Assembly (NCBI GenBank): GCA_021372495.1
Contig: JAJFUF010000045.1
Coordinates: 1 to 64,000 of the forward strand
Reading direction: 5' to 3'
DNA: 64,000 nt
DNA from: Lysobacteraceae bacterium
GTDB lineage: Bacteria > Pseudomonadota > Gammaproteobacteria > Xanthomonadales > Rhodanobacteraceae
The position numbers and the translations under genes are program-made. A model generated the notes under the pieces. The model saw nothing but the letters and a program-made list of their open reading frames with translations, was not told the origin of the DNA and searched no databases. Below, in pieces: positions 1 through 9,295 of this stretch (its first letter is position 1; every line of letters starts with the position of its first letter).

Positions 1-1
1 G

Positions 2-403
2 CTGGGCGTGTGGGGATGGCGGCGTCGCGCGGCGCCGCGGACCGCGCCGGCTGCGGCCGCATCGACGCCGCCGGCGGCCCGTGCCGCGCTGCGGCGCGCC
101 TGCCTCGCCGCGGCGCGGGCCGGCGACCTGCGCGGCGCCGAGGCCGCGCTGCTGGCCTGGGCGCGCAGCGAACAGCCCGGGCTGCACCGCGCCGACGCGC
201 TTGCCGAGCGGCTGGGCGATCCCGCGCAGCGTGCGGCGTGGGGCGCGCTGCTGCGTGCTCGCTATGCCGGCGCGTCCGCCGACGGCGTCGGTGTGCGGCT
301 GGCGGCGGCGTTCGCCGCAGGTTTCGTCTGGGCGCCGCGGACGGAAGCGGACGTGCGCGCCGACGCGCCGCTGCCGCCGCTGTATCCGGGCAGCCGCGCC
401 TGA
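2..403 (+). CDS. batD: BatD-family protein, C-terminal fragment
   Basis: This is the last 133 codons of a gene that begins before the window. It opens with a hydrophobic/Trp run (LGVWGW), probably the end of the transmembrane segment, then an Arg/Ala/Pro linker and a helical cytoplasmic tail that ends in LPPLYPG. That layout (membrane segment, helical tail, closing LPPLYP) matches the C-terminus of BatD proteins of the Bat aerotolerance cluster, in which BatD is a periplasmic Ig-like protein anchored by one C-terminal helix. The Ig-like domains would lie upstream and cannot be seen here, so the assignment rests on the tail only. The next gene points towards it and ends 13 nt away. Confidence 0.6.
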   Translation: MGVWGWRRRAAPRTAPAAAASTPPAARAALRRACLAAARAGDLRGAEAALLAWARSEQPGLHRADALAERLGDPAQRAAWGALLRARYAGASADGVGVRLAAAFAAGFVWAPRTEADVRADAPLPPLYPGSRA

Positions 404-416
404 AGCGTGCCGTGCA

Positions 417-959
417 TCAGTCCGCCAGTGCGATGCCGAGCGCCTCGGCCGCGTCGCGGCAGGTCGCCGCCATCGCTGCGCCGAAGCAGCACAGCAGCAC
501 GCGCGGCGCGGCAGCATCGTCGGCCAGCGCGCCGCGCAGGGTGGCGAGCGCGACGCGCGCGGCGGCATCGGCCGGGTAGCCGTACACGCCGCAGCTGATC
601 GCCGGGAAGGCCACGCTGGCCGCGCGCTGCGCGCGCGCCAGCGCCAGGCTCGCACGGTAGCACGCGGCGAGCAGCCCGGCTTCGCCGTGCGCGCCGCCCT
701 GCCAGACCGGACCGACGGTATGGATCACCCAGCGCGCGCGCAGGCGGAAGCCGGGCGTCAGCCGCGCCGTGCCGGTGGGGCAGCGCACGCCCGGGCGCAG
801 CTCGGGCAGCGCGCGGCAGGCGGCCAGCAGCTCCGGGCCGGCGGCGCGGTGGATCGCGCCGTCGACCCCGCCGCCGCCGAGCAGGGTTTCGTTGGCGGCG
901 TTGACGATGGCGTCGACGTCGAGGGTGGTGATGTCGGCCTGGACGATTTCGACATGCAT
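417..959 (-). CDS. Macro-domain protein, ADP-ribose derivative hydrolase
   Basis: A stand-alone macro domain of 180 residues. The ligand loop [20 protein letters not shown] lies at residues 18-37, with the Asn20/Asn23 pair and Asp33 expected of catalytically active YmdB/MacroD-type enzymes that deacetylate O-acetyl-ADP-ribose or remove ADP-ribose from proteins. The second phosphate loop, around SCGVYGYP, is present in the C-terminal half. The open frame extends 29 codons further upstream, but those codons are Arg-rich and low in complexity; the ATG at 959 begins directly at the [11 protein letters not shown] strand usual for the family, so I start there. It converges on the batD tail and is divergent from the MarR gene at 1129. 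No partner gene identifies its substrate. Confidence 0.88.
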   Translation of the reverse strand: MHVEIVQADITTLDVDAIVNAANETLLGGGGVDGAIHRAAGPELLAACRALPELRPGVRCPTGTARLTPGFRLRARWVIHTVGPVWQGGAHGEAGLLAACYRASLALARAQRAASVAFPAISCGVYGYPADAAARVALATLRGALADDAAAPRVLLCCFGAAMAATCRDAAEALGIALAD

Positions 960-1116
960 GGAACGGCGCCTCGCGCGGCGGCGGCGGGGTCGGGTCGTTG
1001 CCAGGCTCGCGATCCATCGCTCGCCAGGCGACCCGGCCTTCGGCATCCTGCCTCCGGCCCTGGCCGCAGTGCCGAAGGATACGCCACCGCCGGTGGTGCG
1101 CCGGCGCGCGGCCCCC

Positions 1117-1122
1117 TAAGAT
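1117..1122 (+). promoter_or_regulatory. -10 box of a leaderless MarR gene
   Basis: TAAGAT lies exactly 6 nt before the ATG at 1129, which puts the expected transcription start at or next to the start codon. No Shine-Dalgarno sequence is present between them. This suggests the regulator is translated from a leaderless mRNA. Confidence 0.55.
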
Positions 1123-1128
1123 CGCCGC

Positions 1129-1575
1129 ATGCCCAACCGCAGCGACATCTCCTTCGGCTACCTGATCAACGACGTCACGCGCCTGTTTCGCAAGCACTTC
1201 GACCGGCGCGCGACGCGCTTCGGGCTGACCCGCGCACAGTGGCGCGCGGTCAAGCGCCTGCACGTCTGCGAGGGCATCACCCAGGCCGAGCTGGCCGAGA
1301 TCCTGGAGATGGAGCCGATCGCGATCGGCCGGGTGATCGACCGCCTGCAGGCCGGCGGCTTCGTCGAGCGCCGCGCCGATCCCGCCGACCGCCGCCTGTG
1401 GCGGCTGCACCTCACCGCGCGCGCGCGCGCCGTTGCCGCCGACATGGAGGAGATCTCGCGCGGCCTGCGCACGGACGCCACGCGCGACATTCCCGGTGCC
1501 GACGTCGAGAAGTGCGTCGAGGTGCTCGAGCGCATGAAGGAAAACCTGCAGGCGCTGGACGTCCGCGAGCCCTGA
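1129..1575 (+). CDS. MarR-family transcriptional regulator
   Basis: A 148-residue winged-helix repressor of normal MarR length. An N-terminal dimer helix is followed by the HTH (residues about 45-75, LTRAQWRAVKRL through ITQAELAEILEM) and by the wing with the RRADPADRR signature of the family. The C-terminal helices complete the dimer interface. It lacks Cys residues apart from one near the HTH, so oxidation sensing by a Cys pair is unlikely; a small-molecule ligand is more probable. The GNAT gene follows 52 nt downstream but has its own -10 box. The target genes are not evident; divergence from the macro-domain gene makes that gene one candidate. Confidence 0.88.
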   Translation: MPNRSDISFGYLINDVTRLFRKHFDRRATRFGLTRAQWRAVKRLHVCEGITQAELAEILEMEPIAIGRVIDRLQAGGFVERRADPADRRLWRLHLTARARAVAADMEEISRGLRTDATRDIPGADVEKCVEVLERMKENLQALDVREP

Positions 1576-1615
1576 CGCGCGCCTGCGGCGCTGGCGGTGC
1601 GACCCCGCGCGCCCG

Positions 1616-1621
1616 GATAAT
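1616..1621 (+). promoter_or_regulatory. -10 box of a leaderless GNAT gene
   Basis: GATAAT lies 6 nt before the ATG at 1628, again without a Shine-Dalgarno sequence in between. It has the same spacing as the boxes found before the genes at 1129, 36093 and 39811. Confidence 0.55.
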
Positions 1622-1627
1622 CGGCGC

Positions 1628-2173
1628 ATGACTTCCCACGATTCCGCACCGGCGATCGACTGCGGCGCGTGCCGGCTGCGCCCCTGGCGCGAGGACGACG
1701 CCGCGGCGCTGGTGCCGCTGGCCGACGACGCCGAGGTGTCGCGCGGCCTGGCCGACCGCTTTCCGTATCCGTACACGGACGCGGACGCGCGCACTTTCTT
1801 GCGCATGGCGATCGCGCGCCCGCGCGAGTTCTTCGCGGTGGAGGTGGGCGGCGCGCTGGCCGGCGGCTTCGGCATCCGCCCCGGCGAGGACGTGTACCGG
1901 CTCAACGCCACGCTGGGCTACTGGCTGGGCCGCGCCTGGTGGGGGCGCGGGCTGATGAGCGCCGCGCTGCGCGGCTATACCGAGTACGCGTTCCGCGCGT
2001 TCGGCTACCAGCGCCTGCAGGCGATGGTCAACGTCAACAACCCGGCATCGGCGCGCGTGCTGCAGAAGTGCGGCTACCTGCTGGAAGGCACGCTGCGCCG
2101 CGCGGCGTACAAGCGCGGCGCGCTGGTCGACGTGTGGATCTACGCGCGGCTGCGCGACGGGGCGGCGCCGTGA
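1628..2173 (+). CDS. GNAT N-acetyltransferase, RimJ/RimL type
   Basis: A single GNAT domain of 181 residues. The N-terminal part (LRPWREDDAAALVPLADD) is the strand-helix start typical of RimJ/RimL/SpeG-like enzymes. The acetyl-CoA pyrophosphate loop reads GRAWWGRGLMSAA in the middle, and the closing CGYLLEGTLRRAAYKRG motif is typical of the RimJ/L branch, in which the asparagine-rich VNVNNPASARVLQKCG segment holds the active site. Family members acetylate protein N-termini, polyamines or drugs; nothing here fixes the acceptor. Its TGA overlaps the GTG start of the next gene, so the two are probably translationally coupled. Confidence 0.88.
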   Translation: MTSHDSAPAIDCGACRLRPWREDDAAALVPLADDAEVSRGLADRFPYPYTDADARTFLRMAIARPREFFAVEVGGALAGGFGIRPGEDVYRLNATLGYWLGRAWWGRGLMSAALRGYTEYAFRAFGYQRLQAMVNVNNPASARVLQKCGYLLEGTLRRAAYKRGALVDVWIYARLRDGAAP

Positions 2174-3009
2174 ACCGGCGGCCGCCGCGCGGTGCGTCCG
2201 GCGGTCGCGACGCGGCGCGGCCGCGCCCGGCATCGCCGTCGCGCGCCCCCGCGCGCGACGAGGAGCAGCGCCTGTTCGGCCTGAATGCCTGCCGCGCCGC
2301 GTTCGCGCACCGTCCGCAGGACCTGCGCAAGGTATGGCTCAGCGAGGTGCGCATCGCCGCGCTGAAGCCGGTGCTGGCGTGGTGCGTGAAGCATCGCCTC
2401 GGCTATCGCGTGGTCGACGACACCGAGCTGGCGCGCATCACCGGCACGCAGCACCACGAGGGCGTGTGCTTCGCCATGCGCGCGGCGCAGGCGCCGCGTC
2501 TCGCCGAGCTGCTGCGCGCGCTGCCGCCGGGGCCGGCGCTGGTCGCGCTGCTCGACGGCGTCGGCAACCCGCACAACCTCGGCGCGCTGCTGCGCAGCGG
2601 CGCGCACTTCGGGCTGGCCGCGGTGGTCGTGCCGGCGGCGTCGACGCTGACGCTCTCCGGCGCCGCCGCGCGCGTCGCCGAAGGCGGCGCGGAAGTGGTG
2701 CCGCTGCTGCGCGCGGGGCAAGATGAGGACGTCGTCGCCGCGCTGCGTGCGGCCGGCTTCGCGCTGGCGGCGACGGTGCCGCGCGACGGCGTGGCGCTGT
2801 TCGATGCCGCGCTGCCCGCGCGCACGGCGCTGGTGTTCGGCGCCGAGGAAACCGGCATCGGCGAGGCGCTGCTGGCCGCGGCCGACCTGCGCCTGACCAT
2901 TCCCGGCACCGGCGCGGTGGAGAGCCTCAACATCGCCGCCAGTGCGGCGGTGTGCTTTGCCGAGTGGCGGCGGCGGCATCCCGTGCCGCCGCAAGGGCGA
3001 CCCGCGTAG
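2170..3009 (+). CDS. SpoU-family (TrmH/RlmB-like) RNA 2'-O-methyltransferase
   Basis: A 279-residue SPOUT methyltransferase. After a 33-residue Arg/Pro-rich tail comes the L30e-like substrate-binding domain (about residues 34-118, beginning RLFGLNACRAAF), then the catalytic knot. Motif 1 is GNPHNLGALLR at 132-142, with the catalytic Arg at its end; motif 2 is LVFGAEETGIG at 221-231; motif 3 is IPGTGAVESLNIAASAAV at 244-261. These give S-adenosylmethionine-dependent 2'-O-methylation of a ribose in rRNA or tRNA. It is closer to the RlmB/YfiF layout than to bare TrmL. I chose the GTG that overlaps the preceding stop; the frame stays open far upstream only as a shadow of the GNAT gene. The TAG stop lies inside a dispersed repeat. 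Confidence 0.85.
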   Translation: MNRRPPRGASGGRDAARPRPASPSRAPARDEEQRLFGLNACRAAFAHRPQDLRKVWLSEVRIAALKPVLAWCVKHRLGYRVVDDTELARITGTQHHEGVCFAMRAAQAPRLAELLRALPPGPALVALLDGVGNPHNLGALLRSGAHFGLAAVVVPAASTLTLSGAAARVAEGGAEVVPLLRAGQDEDVVAALRAAGFALAATVPRDGVALFDAALPARTALVFGAEETGIGEALLAAADLRLTIPGTGAVESLNIAASAAVCFAEWRRRHPVPPQGRPA

Positions 3010-3092
3010 GGCGGAATCGCCGCGCAGCGGCGCTTCCGCCGGTTGCGTGCGCCCGCCGGCCGGCGGCGGCGGAAGCCGCTGCGCGGATTCCG
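3007..3092. repeat. Dispersed palindromic repeat, family A
   Basis: Two hairpin halves face each other. The left half begins TAGGGCGGAATCG and closes with CGCTTCCGCC; the right half begins GGCGGAAGCCGC and closes with GCGCGGATTCCG. Related copies lie at 42045-42148 and 63076-63170, with diverged ones at 7226-7306 and 13400-13436. The first three bases serve as the stop codon of the methyltransferase gene. The arrangement is BIME/REP-like and may also end transcription. Confidence 0.8.
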
Positions 3093-3110
3093 GCCCGCGA
3101 AATCTCCGGT

Positions 3111-4544
3111 TCAGTCGCCGGCGCCGTCGTGGGCGAATGCGCCCGGGGCGGAGCCGAAGTCGCCCTTGGCCTGCGCGGCCATGTAGGCGAACGCGGCGTA
3201 GACGGCGACGTTCTGGTTGAGTTCGTCGCGGTCGATCTTGTCGAGCGTGTCGTTGCCGGTGTGGTGCCAGTCGAAGTAGCGGGTGCCGTCCTGGGTCAGC
3301 GACAGCGCGGCCATGCCCTTGGCGTGCATCTGCGAGAGATCCGAACCGCCGCCGCCCGGGCGCTGCGCGTCGTAGGCGACGCCGATCGGCGCCAGCACGT
3401 CCGCGATCTGCTGGATCGCGCCGCGCGCTTCCGGCTTGACGCTGGCGCTCATGCGCCAGACCTTGCCGGCGCCGAAATCGGACTCGCTGCCGAGCTGGTG
3501 CTTGCCGACCTGCTTGGCGTGCGCCTCGGCGTAGGCGCGGCCGCCGAACAGGCCCTGCTCCTCGTTGGCGAAGGCGATCACGCGGATGGTGCGGTCGGGA
3601 CGCTGCGGCAGTTCGCCGATCAGGTGGCCGGCAGCCATGGCGATGGCGACGCCGGCGGCGTCGTCGATCGCACCGGTGCCCGGATCCCAGGAGTCGAGGT
3701 GGCCGCCGATCGCGACGACCTGCCCGGGGTGCCGGCGGCCGGTGATCTCGCCGATGACGTTGGCCGAGGTGTAGGTGCCGTCCATGCCGCAGTCGAGGTC
3801 GAGCTTCAGTTGGACCGGCTTGCCGCGCGCGGCCATGTGCTCGAGCAGGTCGGCGTCGGGCGCGGACAGCGCGGCGGCGGGAATGCGCGGGCCGTCGGCC
3901 TCCCACTGCGTCACGCCGGTGTGCGGCGTGCGGTTGGAGTCGGTGCCGGCCGAGCGCAGCAGGAACGCTGCGGCGCCCAGCTTCGCCGCCAGCGCGGGGC
4001 CGTGCGTGCGCACCGTCGAGCCCATGCCGTAGTCGTGGCCGTCCTGGTGCGGCTGCATGCGGAACCCGACGTAGACGATCTTGCCGCGCACGGCGTCGCC
4101 GGCAGCCTTCAGCGCGTCCAGCGTCGGGAACAGCATCACCTCGCCGGTGAGGCCGCCGGCCGGCGTGCCCGGCGAATAACCGAGTGCGGTCACCGCCAGC
4201 GGCTGCGGGAACGGCGCGACGATCGCCGCGTGCTCGCTGCGGCGCACCCACTTCGGGAAGGTCACCGGCTCGGTGTAGACCTTGTCGAAGCCGAGCGCCT
4301 TGAACTTGGCGATCGCCCATTCGCGCGCGCGCAGGTCGTTGTCGCTGCCGGCCAGGCGCGGGCCGACCTCGGTGGTCAGCGATTCGGTGACGTTCCAGGC
4401 GGTGTCGTCGTGCAGCGCGCGGTCGCGCAGCGCGGTCGCGGTGCTCACCGCGGCGTCGGGAATGCGCGTGGGCGCCGCGGCGGCAGCCGCGGCGGCGACG
4501 AAAGCGCAGACGAGCGCGAGCGAAGACGGAACCAGGCGCGACAT
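3111..4544 (-). CDS. Secreted M28-family zinc peptidase
   Basis: A 477-residue exported aminopeptidase/carboxypeptidase-like enzyme. Residues 1-24 form a signal peptide (short basic start, long Leu/Ala core, Ala-Ala cleavage region). A PA-type insert lies around residues 130-230. The co-catalytic zinc site is visible: HLDSWDPG with His282 and Asp284, GAIDDAAG with the bridging Asp294/295, NEEQGL with the base Glu328 and Glu329, ESD at 354-356, and the final zinc His in HHTGND at 427-432. The family removes N-terminal residues or processes dipeptides in the periplasm or outside the cell. GGAGG stands 7 nt before the ATG. It is transcribed alone; mscL lies upstream with its own ribosome site. 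Confidence 0.9.
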   Translation of the reverse strand: MSRLVPSSLALVCAFVAAAAAAAAPTRIPDAAVSTATALRDRALHDDTAWNVTESLTTEVGPRLAGSDNDLRAREWAIAKFKALGFDKVYTEPVTFPKWVRRSEHAAIVAPFPQPLAVTALGYSPGTPAGGLTGEVMLFPTLDALKAAGDAVRGKIVYVGFRMQPHQDGHDYGMGSTVRTHGPALAAKLGAAAFLLRSAGTDSNRTPHTGVTQWEADGPRIPAAALSAPDADLLEHMAARGKPVQLKLDLDCGMDGTYTSANVIGEITGRRHPGQVVAIGGHLDSWDPGTGAIDDAAGVAIAMAAGHLIGELPQRPDRTIRVIAFANEEQGLFGGRAYAEAHAKQVGKHQLGSESDFGAGKVWRMSASVKPEARGAIQQIADVLAPIGVAYDAQRPGGGGSDLSQMHAKGMAALSLTQDGTRYFDWHHTGNDTLDKIDRDELNQNVAVYAAFAYMAAQAKGDFGSAPGAFAHDGAGD

Positions 4545-4639
4545 GCGGCAACCTCCTCGGCAAAGCCGGGATTATGCCGTCGCCGCCGCCGGCGGCTCTG
4601 GGCCGGAGGTCACGCCCGGCGCGGGCCGGGCGCGCATCG

Positions 4640-5038
4640 TCAGCGCGGCTGCTTCAGCAGGTCGCGGATCTCGGTGAGCAGCTGCACGTCCGCGGGCGGC
4701 GCCGCCGGCGCGGCTTCCTGCTTCCTGGCCATGCGGTTCATCAGCTTGATCACCAGGAAGATCGCGAAGGCGATGATGACGAAGCTGATCACGGTGTTGA
4801 CGAACGCGCCCCACTGGATCGCGACCTCGCCCTTGCCGTCGGCGCCGGCCGCCTTCAGCACGGTCTTGATGCTGGAGAAGTCGATGCCGCCGATCAGCAG
4901 GCCGATCGGCGGCATGATGATCTGCTCGACCAGCGACGAAACGATCTTGCCGAACGCGGCGCCGATCACGATGCCGGTCGCCATGTCGACGACGTTGCCG
5001 CGCATCGCGAACTGTCTGAACTCGCTCAACATGCCCAT
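4640..5038 (-). CDS. mscL: Large-conductance mechanosensitive channel MscL
   Basis: A 132-residue protein of the normal MscL size. It begins [20 protein letters not shown], the amphipathic N-terminal helix and the start of TM1 with its Gly/Ala-rich pore face ([17 protein letters not shown]). A periplasmic loop and TM2 ([23 protein letters not shown]) follow, then the charged C-terminal bundle ending in the [15 protein letters not shown] helix. It forms a homopentameric pore in the inner membrane that opens on hypo-osmotic shock. A GGAGG stands before the ATG. Nothing in the flanking genes is linked to osmotic stress; it looks monocistronic. Confidence 0.97.
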   Translation of the reverse strand: MGMLSEFRQFAMRGNVVDMATGIVIGAAFGKIVSSLVEQIIMPPIGLLIGGIDFSSIKTVLKAAGADGKGEVAIQWGAFVNTVISFVIIAFAIFLVIKLMNRMARKQEAAPAAPPADVQLLTEIRDLLKQPR

Positions 5039-5142
5039 CGTGGTCCCTCCCCGGGTGCGTGCGACGAATCCCCCTTGCCGCGGTCCGGCTGCGGTCGCGG
5101 CGCGCCCACTTTAGCGCGGCCGCGCGGCGCTGGCGCAACGGC

Positions 5143-5832
5143 TCAGACGATGCGGCCTTCCAGCACGGCGACGCCGGCCAGCTCGGCGCGGAAGCGGTCG
5201 CCGCGCGCCAGCGCCGCGACGCCGGCGGGGGTGCCGGTGAAGATCAGGTCGCCGGCTTTCAGCTCGAACAGTTTCGACAGCTCGGCGACGATCTCGGGCA
5301 CCGCGAACACCATGTCGGCGATGTCGGCGTCCTGCCGCACGCTACCGTTCACCTCGAGCGTGAGGCGCGCGCGCGCCGGATGGCCGATCTCCGTGGCGCG
5401 GCGCAGCGGCGACACCGGCGCGGAATGGTCGAACGCCTTGGCCACGTCCCACGGCAGGCTCCTGGCCTTGGCGACGGCCTGCAGGTCGCGGCGCGTCAGG
5501 TCGAGGCCGACGCCGTAGCCGAAGACGAGGTCCAGCGCGCGCCCGGCCGGCACGTCGCGACCGCCGGCGGCCAGCGCCACCACCATCTCGACCTCGTGGT
5601 GCAGGTCGGCGGTGGCGGACGGATAGGGCACGTCGGCGCCGTCGCCGACCACGCCGTCGGCCGGCTTGCAGAAGAACACCGGCGCGGCGCGATTGGCGAC
5701 CTCGGCACCCATCTCGCGCGCGTGTTCGGCGTAGTTGCGGCCGATGCAGAACACGCGGCGCAGCGGAAAGCGCGCGCTGCTGCCGGCGATCGGCAGGCTG
5801 GGGGCGATGGGTGGAGCGAACACGTAGTCCAT
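5143..5832 (-). CDS. Fumarylacetoacetate hydrolase family protein
   Basis: A 229-residue FAH-fold enzyme of the short (YcgM/FAHD1-like) class. CIGRNYAEHAREMG at residues 29-42 is the family opening. The metal ligands are in LHHEVEMVVAL (Glu80, Glu82) and GLDLTRRDLQ (Asp111). FDHSAPVSP and the closing GDLIFTGTPAGVAAL carry the usual substrate-site residues. Members of this class act as acylpyruvate hydrolases or oxaloacetate decarboxylases or on aromatic meta-cleavage products; no aromatic pathway genes are nearby, so a housekeeping acylpyruvase/oxaloacetate role is likelier. The start at 5832 is the first Met before the conserved N-terminus; the longer open frame upstream is low-complexity sequence overlapping the next gene's promoter region. 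Confidence 0.88.
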   Translation of the reverse strand: MDYVFAPPIAPSLPIAGSSARFPLRRVFCIGRNYAEHAREMGAEVANRAAPVFFCKPADGVVGDGADVPYPSATADLHHEVEMVVALAAGGRDVPAGRALDLVFGYGVGLDLTRRDLQAVAKARSLPWDVAKAFDHSAPVSPLRRATEIGHPARARLTLEVNGSVRQDADIADMVFAVPEIVAELSKLFELKAGDLIFTGTPAGVAALARGDRFRAELAGVAVLEGRIV

Positions 5833-5954
5833 GGGCGTTCCGGCAGGCAACGGGGCAGCGGCAAGCTTAGCAGCGCGCCGGTGACAGCCGTCATCCGCGC
5901 GGCCTGACGGCAAGGGCTGGGCCGTCGCGCGCGCTTGCGGCAGGCTATGCCACA

Positions 5955-5966
5955 CTGTCGGGACAG
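5955..5966. promoter_or_regulatory. CTGTC-GG-GACAG palindrome upstream of the export operon
   Basis: A 12-bp palindrome lies 23 nt before the start codon of the adaptor gene at 5990. It shares the CTGTC half with the CTGTCCGCG array at 51898-51940 in front of the second export operon. It may be an operator, but a single short palindrome in GC-rich DNA is weak evidence. Confidence 0.25.
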
Positions 5967-5989
5967 CAGCGGCCGAGGAAGGCGACGAC

Positions 5990-7228
5990 GTGGACAACGG
6001 CGATCTGCTCAAGGAACTGCGCATCGACCGCACGCAGCGCGACGATGGCGCAGCGCACCGCGCGCGCTGGCCGTGGATCGCCGCGGCCGCGGCGCTGGCG
6101 CTGGTCGCCGCGGTCGGCGCCGCGCTGCTGCTGCGTGGCCGCGCCGTCGCGGTGGACGCGGTCACCGCGGTCGCGCCCGCGTCCGGTGCCGGCGCGGCGG
6201 CGGTGCTCGACGCCACCGGCTACGTCACCGCGCGCCGCCAGGCCACGGTGTCCGCGCAGATCACCGGCACGCTCACCGAGGTGCTGATCGAGGAAGGCGA
6301 CCGCGTCAAGGCCGGGCAGGTGCTGGCGCGCCTCGACGACACCGCGCAGCGCGCCAACCTCGCCACCGCCGAGGCCGGCCTCGCCGCGGCGCAGGCGCTG
6401 CTCGGCCAGTACCAGGCGCAGCTCGCGCAGGCGCGTCGCGATCTCGTGCGCCAGCAGGACCTGATCGGGCGCAAGCTCACCTCGCAGCAGGCGCTGGAGA
6501 ACGCGCGCACGCAGGTGGAGACGCTCACCGCGCAGCTCGCCGCGCAGCGCGGGCAGATCGAGCTGGCGCGTGCGCAGGTGCGCGGCGCGCAGGTGCAGCT
6601 CGACTACACCGTGGTGCGCGCGCCGTTCGCCGGCGTCGTCACCGACAAGGCCGCGCAGGTCGGCGAGATCGTCTCGCCGCTATCGGCCGGCGGCGGCTTC
6701 ACCCGCACCGGCGTCGGCACCATCGTCGACATGGATTCGCTGGAGATCGAGGTGGACGTCAACGAGGCCTACATCGGCCGCGTCAAGGCCGGCCAGCCGG
6801 TGGCCGCCGTGCTGGACGCCTATCCCGACTGGAAGATCCCGGCTGAGGTGATCGCGATCATCCCCGCCGCCGACCGCAGCAAGGCCACGGTCAAGGTGCG
6901 CATCGCGCTGAAGGCGAAGGATCCGCGCATCGTGCCGGACATGGGCGTGAAGGTGTCGTTCCTGGAGGAGCCGTCCGCGCGCGGCGCGACCGCGCAGGCG
7001 CCGGCCGGCGTGCTGGTGCCGGCCTCCGCGCTGGTGCAGCGCGACGGCCGCGACGTGGTGTTCGTGATCGACGGCGAGCGCGCGCGCCGGCGCGCGGTCA
7101 CGCCGGGCCAGGCATTCGCCGACATGCGCCAGATCACCGGCGGCCTGGATGTGGGCGAGAGGGTCGTGCGCGCGCCGCCGGCGGAGCTGGCCGACGGCGC
7201 GCGCATCGCGGTGCAGCCGCGGCCTTAG
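5990..7228 (+). CDS. HlyD/MacA-type periplasmic adaptor of an ABC exporter
   Basis: A 412-residue membrane-fusion protein. Residues 28-49 are the single N-terminal inner-membrane helix. The lipoyl half-motif follows (ATVSAQITGTLTEVLIEEGD), then a long coiled-coil hairpin (roughly residues 115-200, rich in Gln/Arg/Ala heptads), the second lipoyl half (LDYTVVRAPFAGVVTDK), the beta-barrel and the membrane-proximal domain. It would link the ATPase and permeases encoded next to an outer-membrane channel; no TolC gene is in the window. The start is a GTG preceded by GAGGAAG. The gene ends inside a palindromic repeat, 94 nt before the ATPase gene. Confidence 0.9.
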   Translation: MDNGDLLKELRIDRTQRDDGAAHRARWPWIAAAAALALVAAVGAALLLRGRAVAVDAVTAVAPASGAGAAAVLDATGYVTARRQATVSAQITGTLTEVLIEEGDRVKAGQVLARLDDTAQRANLATAEAGLAAAQALLGQYQAQLAQARRDLVRQQDLIGRKLTSQQALENARTQVETLTAQLAAQRGQIELARAQVRGAQVQLDYTVVRAPFAGVVTDKAAQVGEIVSPLSAGGGFTRTGVGTIVDMDSLEIEVDVNEAYIGRVKAGQPVAAVLDAYPDWKIPAEVIAIIPAADRSKATVKVRIALKAKDPRIVPDMGVKVSFLEEPSARGATAQAPAGVLVPASALVQRDGRDVVFVIDGERARRRAVTPGQAFADMRQITGGLDVGERVVRAPPAELADGARIAVQPRP

Positions 7229-7306
7229 GGCGGGCCTCCGCCCGCCCCCGCAGCCGGCGGGCACGCAGACGTATCGGCATCGACGGCGGGTCGGGACCCG
7301 CCCTAC
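7226..7306. repeat. Dispersed inverted repeat, family A variant
   Basis: The outer ends TAGGGCGGG and CCCGCCCTA are inverted copies of each other, and inner hairpins (CGGGCCTCCGCCCG on the left, GGCGGGTCGGGACCCGCC on the right) sit inside. The plan matches the family A element at 3007, but with a GGGCGGGTC core. As there, its first TAG is the stop codon of the upstream gene. It lies between two genes of one operon, so it probably does not end all transcription. Confidence 0.7.
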
Positions 7307-7322
7307 GCAAAGAGGCAAGGCG

Positions 7323-8012
<690 letters not shown>

Positions 8013-8120
8013 CGCCTCGAACGGCATCGCGCGCGGTCCGCGCGGGCGCGGCAGGCGCGCCGGGCGGCGGCGCGCCGCGGAGCGTCGCCGCGTGCGACGG
8101 AACCTGCGGAGGACGGAGCG

Positions 8121-9284
8121 ATGAAATACTTCCACCTGGTCTGGGCGGCGCTGTTCCGGCGCAAGACCCGCACCGTGTTCACCCTGTTCTCGGTGCTGGC
8201 GGCGTTCCTGCTGTTCGGGCTGCTGGATTCCGTGCGCACGGCGTTCGCCGAGGCCGGCAGCAGCGTGGCCGGCGTCGACCGCATGGTCACCATCTCCAAG
8301 ATCAGCTTCACCGTGCAGTTGCCGAAGAGCCTGCTGCCGCGCATCCAGGCGGTGCCGGGGGTGAAGGAGGTCGCCTACGCCAACTGGTTCGGCGGGATCT
8401 ATCAGGATCCGAAGAACTTCTTCGCGAACGAGGCGGTCAGCGAGAACTTCTTCGACGTGTTCGCCGAGTTCGAGATGCCGCCGCAGCAGCGCGAGGCGTT
8501 CCGCAACACGCGCACCGGCGCGGTCGTCGGCGCCGAGCTGGCGAAGAAGTTCGGCTGGAAGATCGGCGACAAGATCCCGCTGCAGGCGACCATCTTTCCG
8601 CAGAAGGACGGCAGCAACACCTGGACCTTCGACCTGGTCGGCATCTATCGCGCGTCGGATCCGAAGCAGAAGAGCCAGGAGAACGCCCTGTTCTTCAACT
8701 GGAACTACTTCGACGAGGCGCGCAGGTTCGGGCGCGGCAATGTCGGCTGGTACATCGAGAAGCTGGCCGACCGCGACCAGGCCGACCGCGTGGCCGCGGC
8801 GATCGACGCGCTTTCGGCGAATTCCGACCACGAGACCAAGACGCAGAGCGAGCAGGCGTTCCAGGTCGCCTTCGTCAAGCAGTTCGCCGACATCGGCCTG
8901 ATCGTCGGCGCGATCATGGGCGCGGTGTTCTTCACCCTGATCCTGCTCACCGGCAACACCATGGCGCAGGCGGTGCGCGAGCGCATTCCCGAACTCGCCG
9001 TGCTGAAGACCATCGGCTTTTCCAACCGCAGCGTGCTCGGGCTGGTGCTGGCCGAATCGGTGCTGCTGATCCTGCTCGGCGGGCTGCTCGGGCTGGCGAT
9101 CGCCGCGGTGGTCGTCGGCGCTCTGAAGGCGGCGCTCGGCAGCACCATCCCGATGGCGTCGGTGGGCGCGACGATCTGGCTGCGCGGCGTGCTGCTGATG
9201 GTCGCGATCGGCGTGGTGGTCGGCGCGCTGCCGGCGCTGCGCGGCATGCGGTTGCGCATCGTCGATGCGCTGGCCGGCCGTTGA
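8121..9284 (+). CDS. FtsX/MacB-like ABC transporter permease (first of pair)
   Basis: A 387-residue permease with the MacB topology. TM1 is near residues 17-38, followed by a periplasmic MacB core of about 230 residues (starting around the [11 protein letters not shown] segment), then three C-terminal helices (about 270-290, 313-345 and 355-375) with the coupling sequence [27 protein letters not shown] between the first two. This Arg/Glu-Leu-lys-thr-Ile-Gly pattern is the FtsX-domain hallmark. GGAGG stands before the ATG. With the second permease it probably forms a heterodimer, since two different permease genes follow one ATPase gene. Confidence 0.9.
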   Translation: MKYFHLVWAALFRRKTRTVFTLFSVLAAFLLFGLLDSVRTAFAEAGSSVAGVDRMVTISKISFTVQLPKSLLPRIQAVPGVKEVAYANWFGGIYQDPKNFFANEAVSENFFDVFAEFEMPPQQREAFRNTRTGAVVGAELAKKFGWKIGDKIPLQATIFPQKDGSNTWTFDLVGIYRASDPKQKSQENALFFNWNYFDEARRFGRGNVGWYIEKLADRDQADRVAAAIDALSANSDHETKTQSEQAFQVAFVKQFADIGLIVGAIMGAVFFTLILLTGNTMAQAVRERIPELAVLKTIGFSNRSVLGLVLAESVLLILLGGLLGLAIAAVVVGALKAALGSTIPMASVGATIWLRGVLLMVAIGVVVGALPALRGMRLRIVDALAGR

Positions 9285-9295
9285 GGAGGACGACG

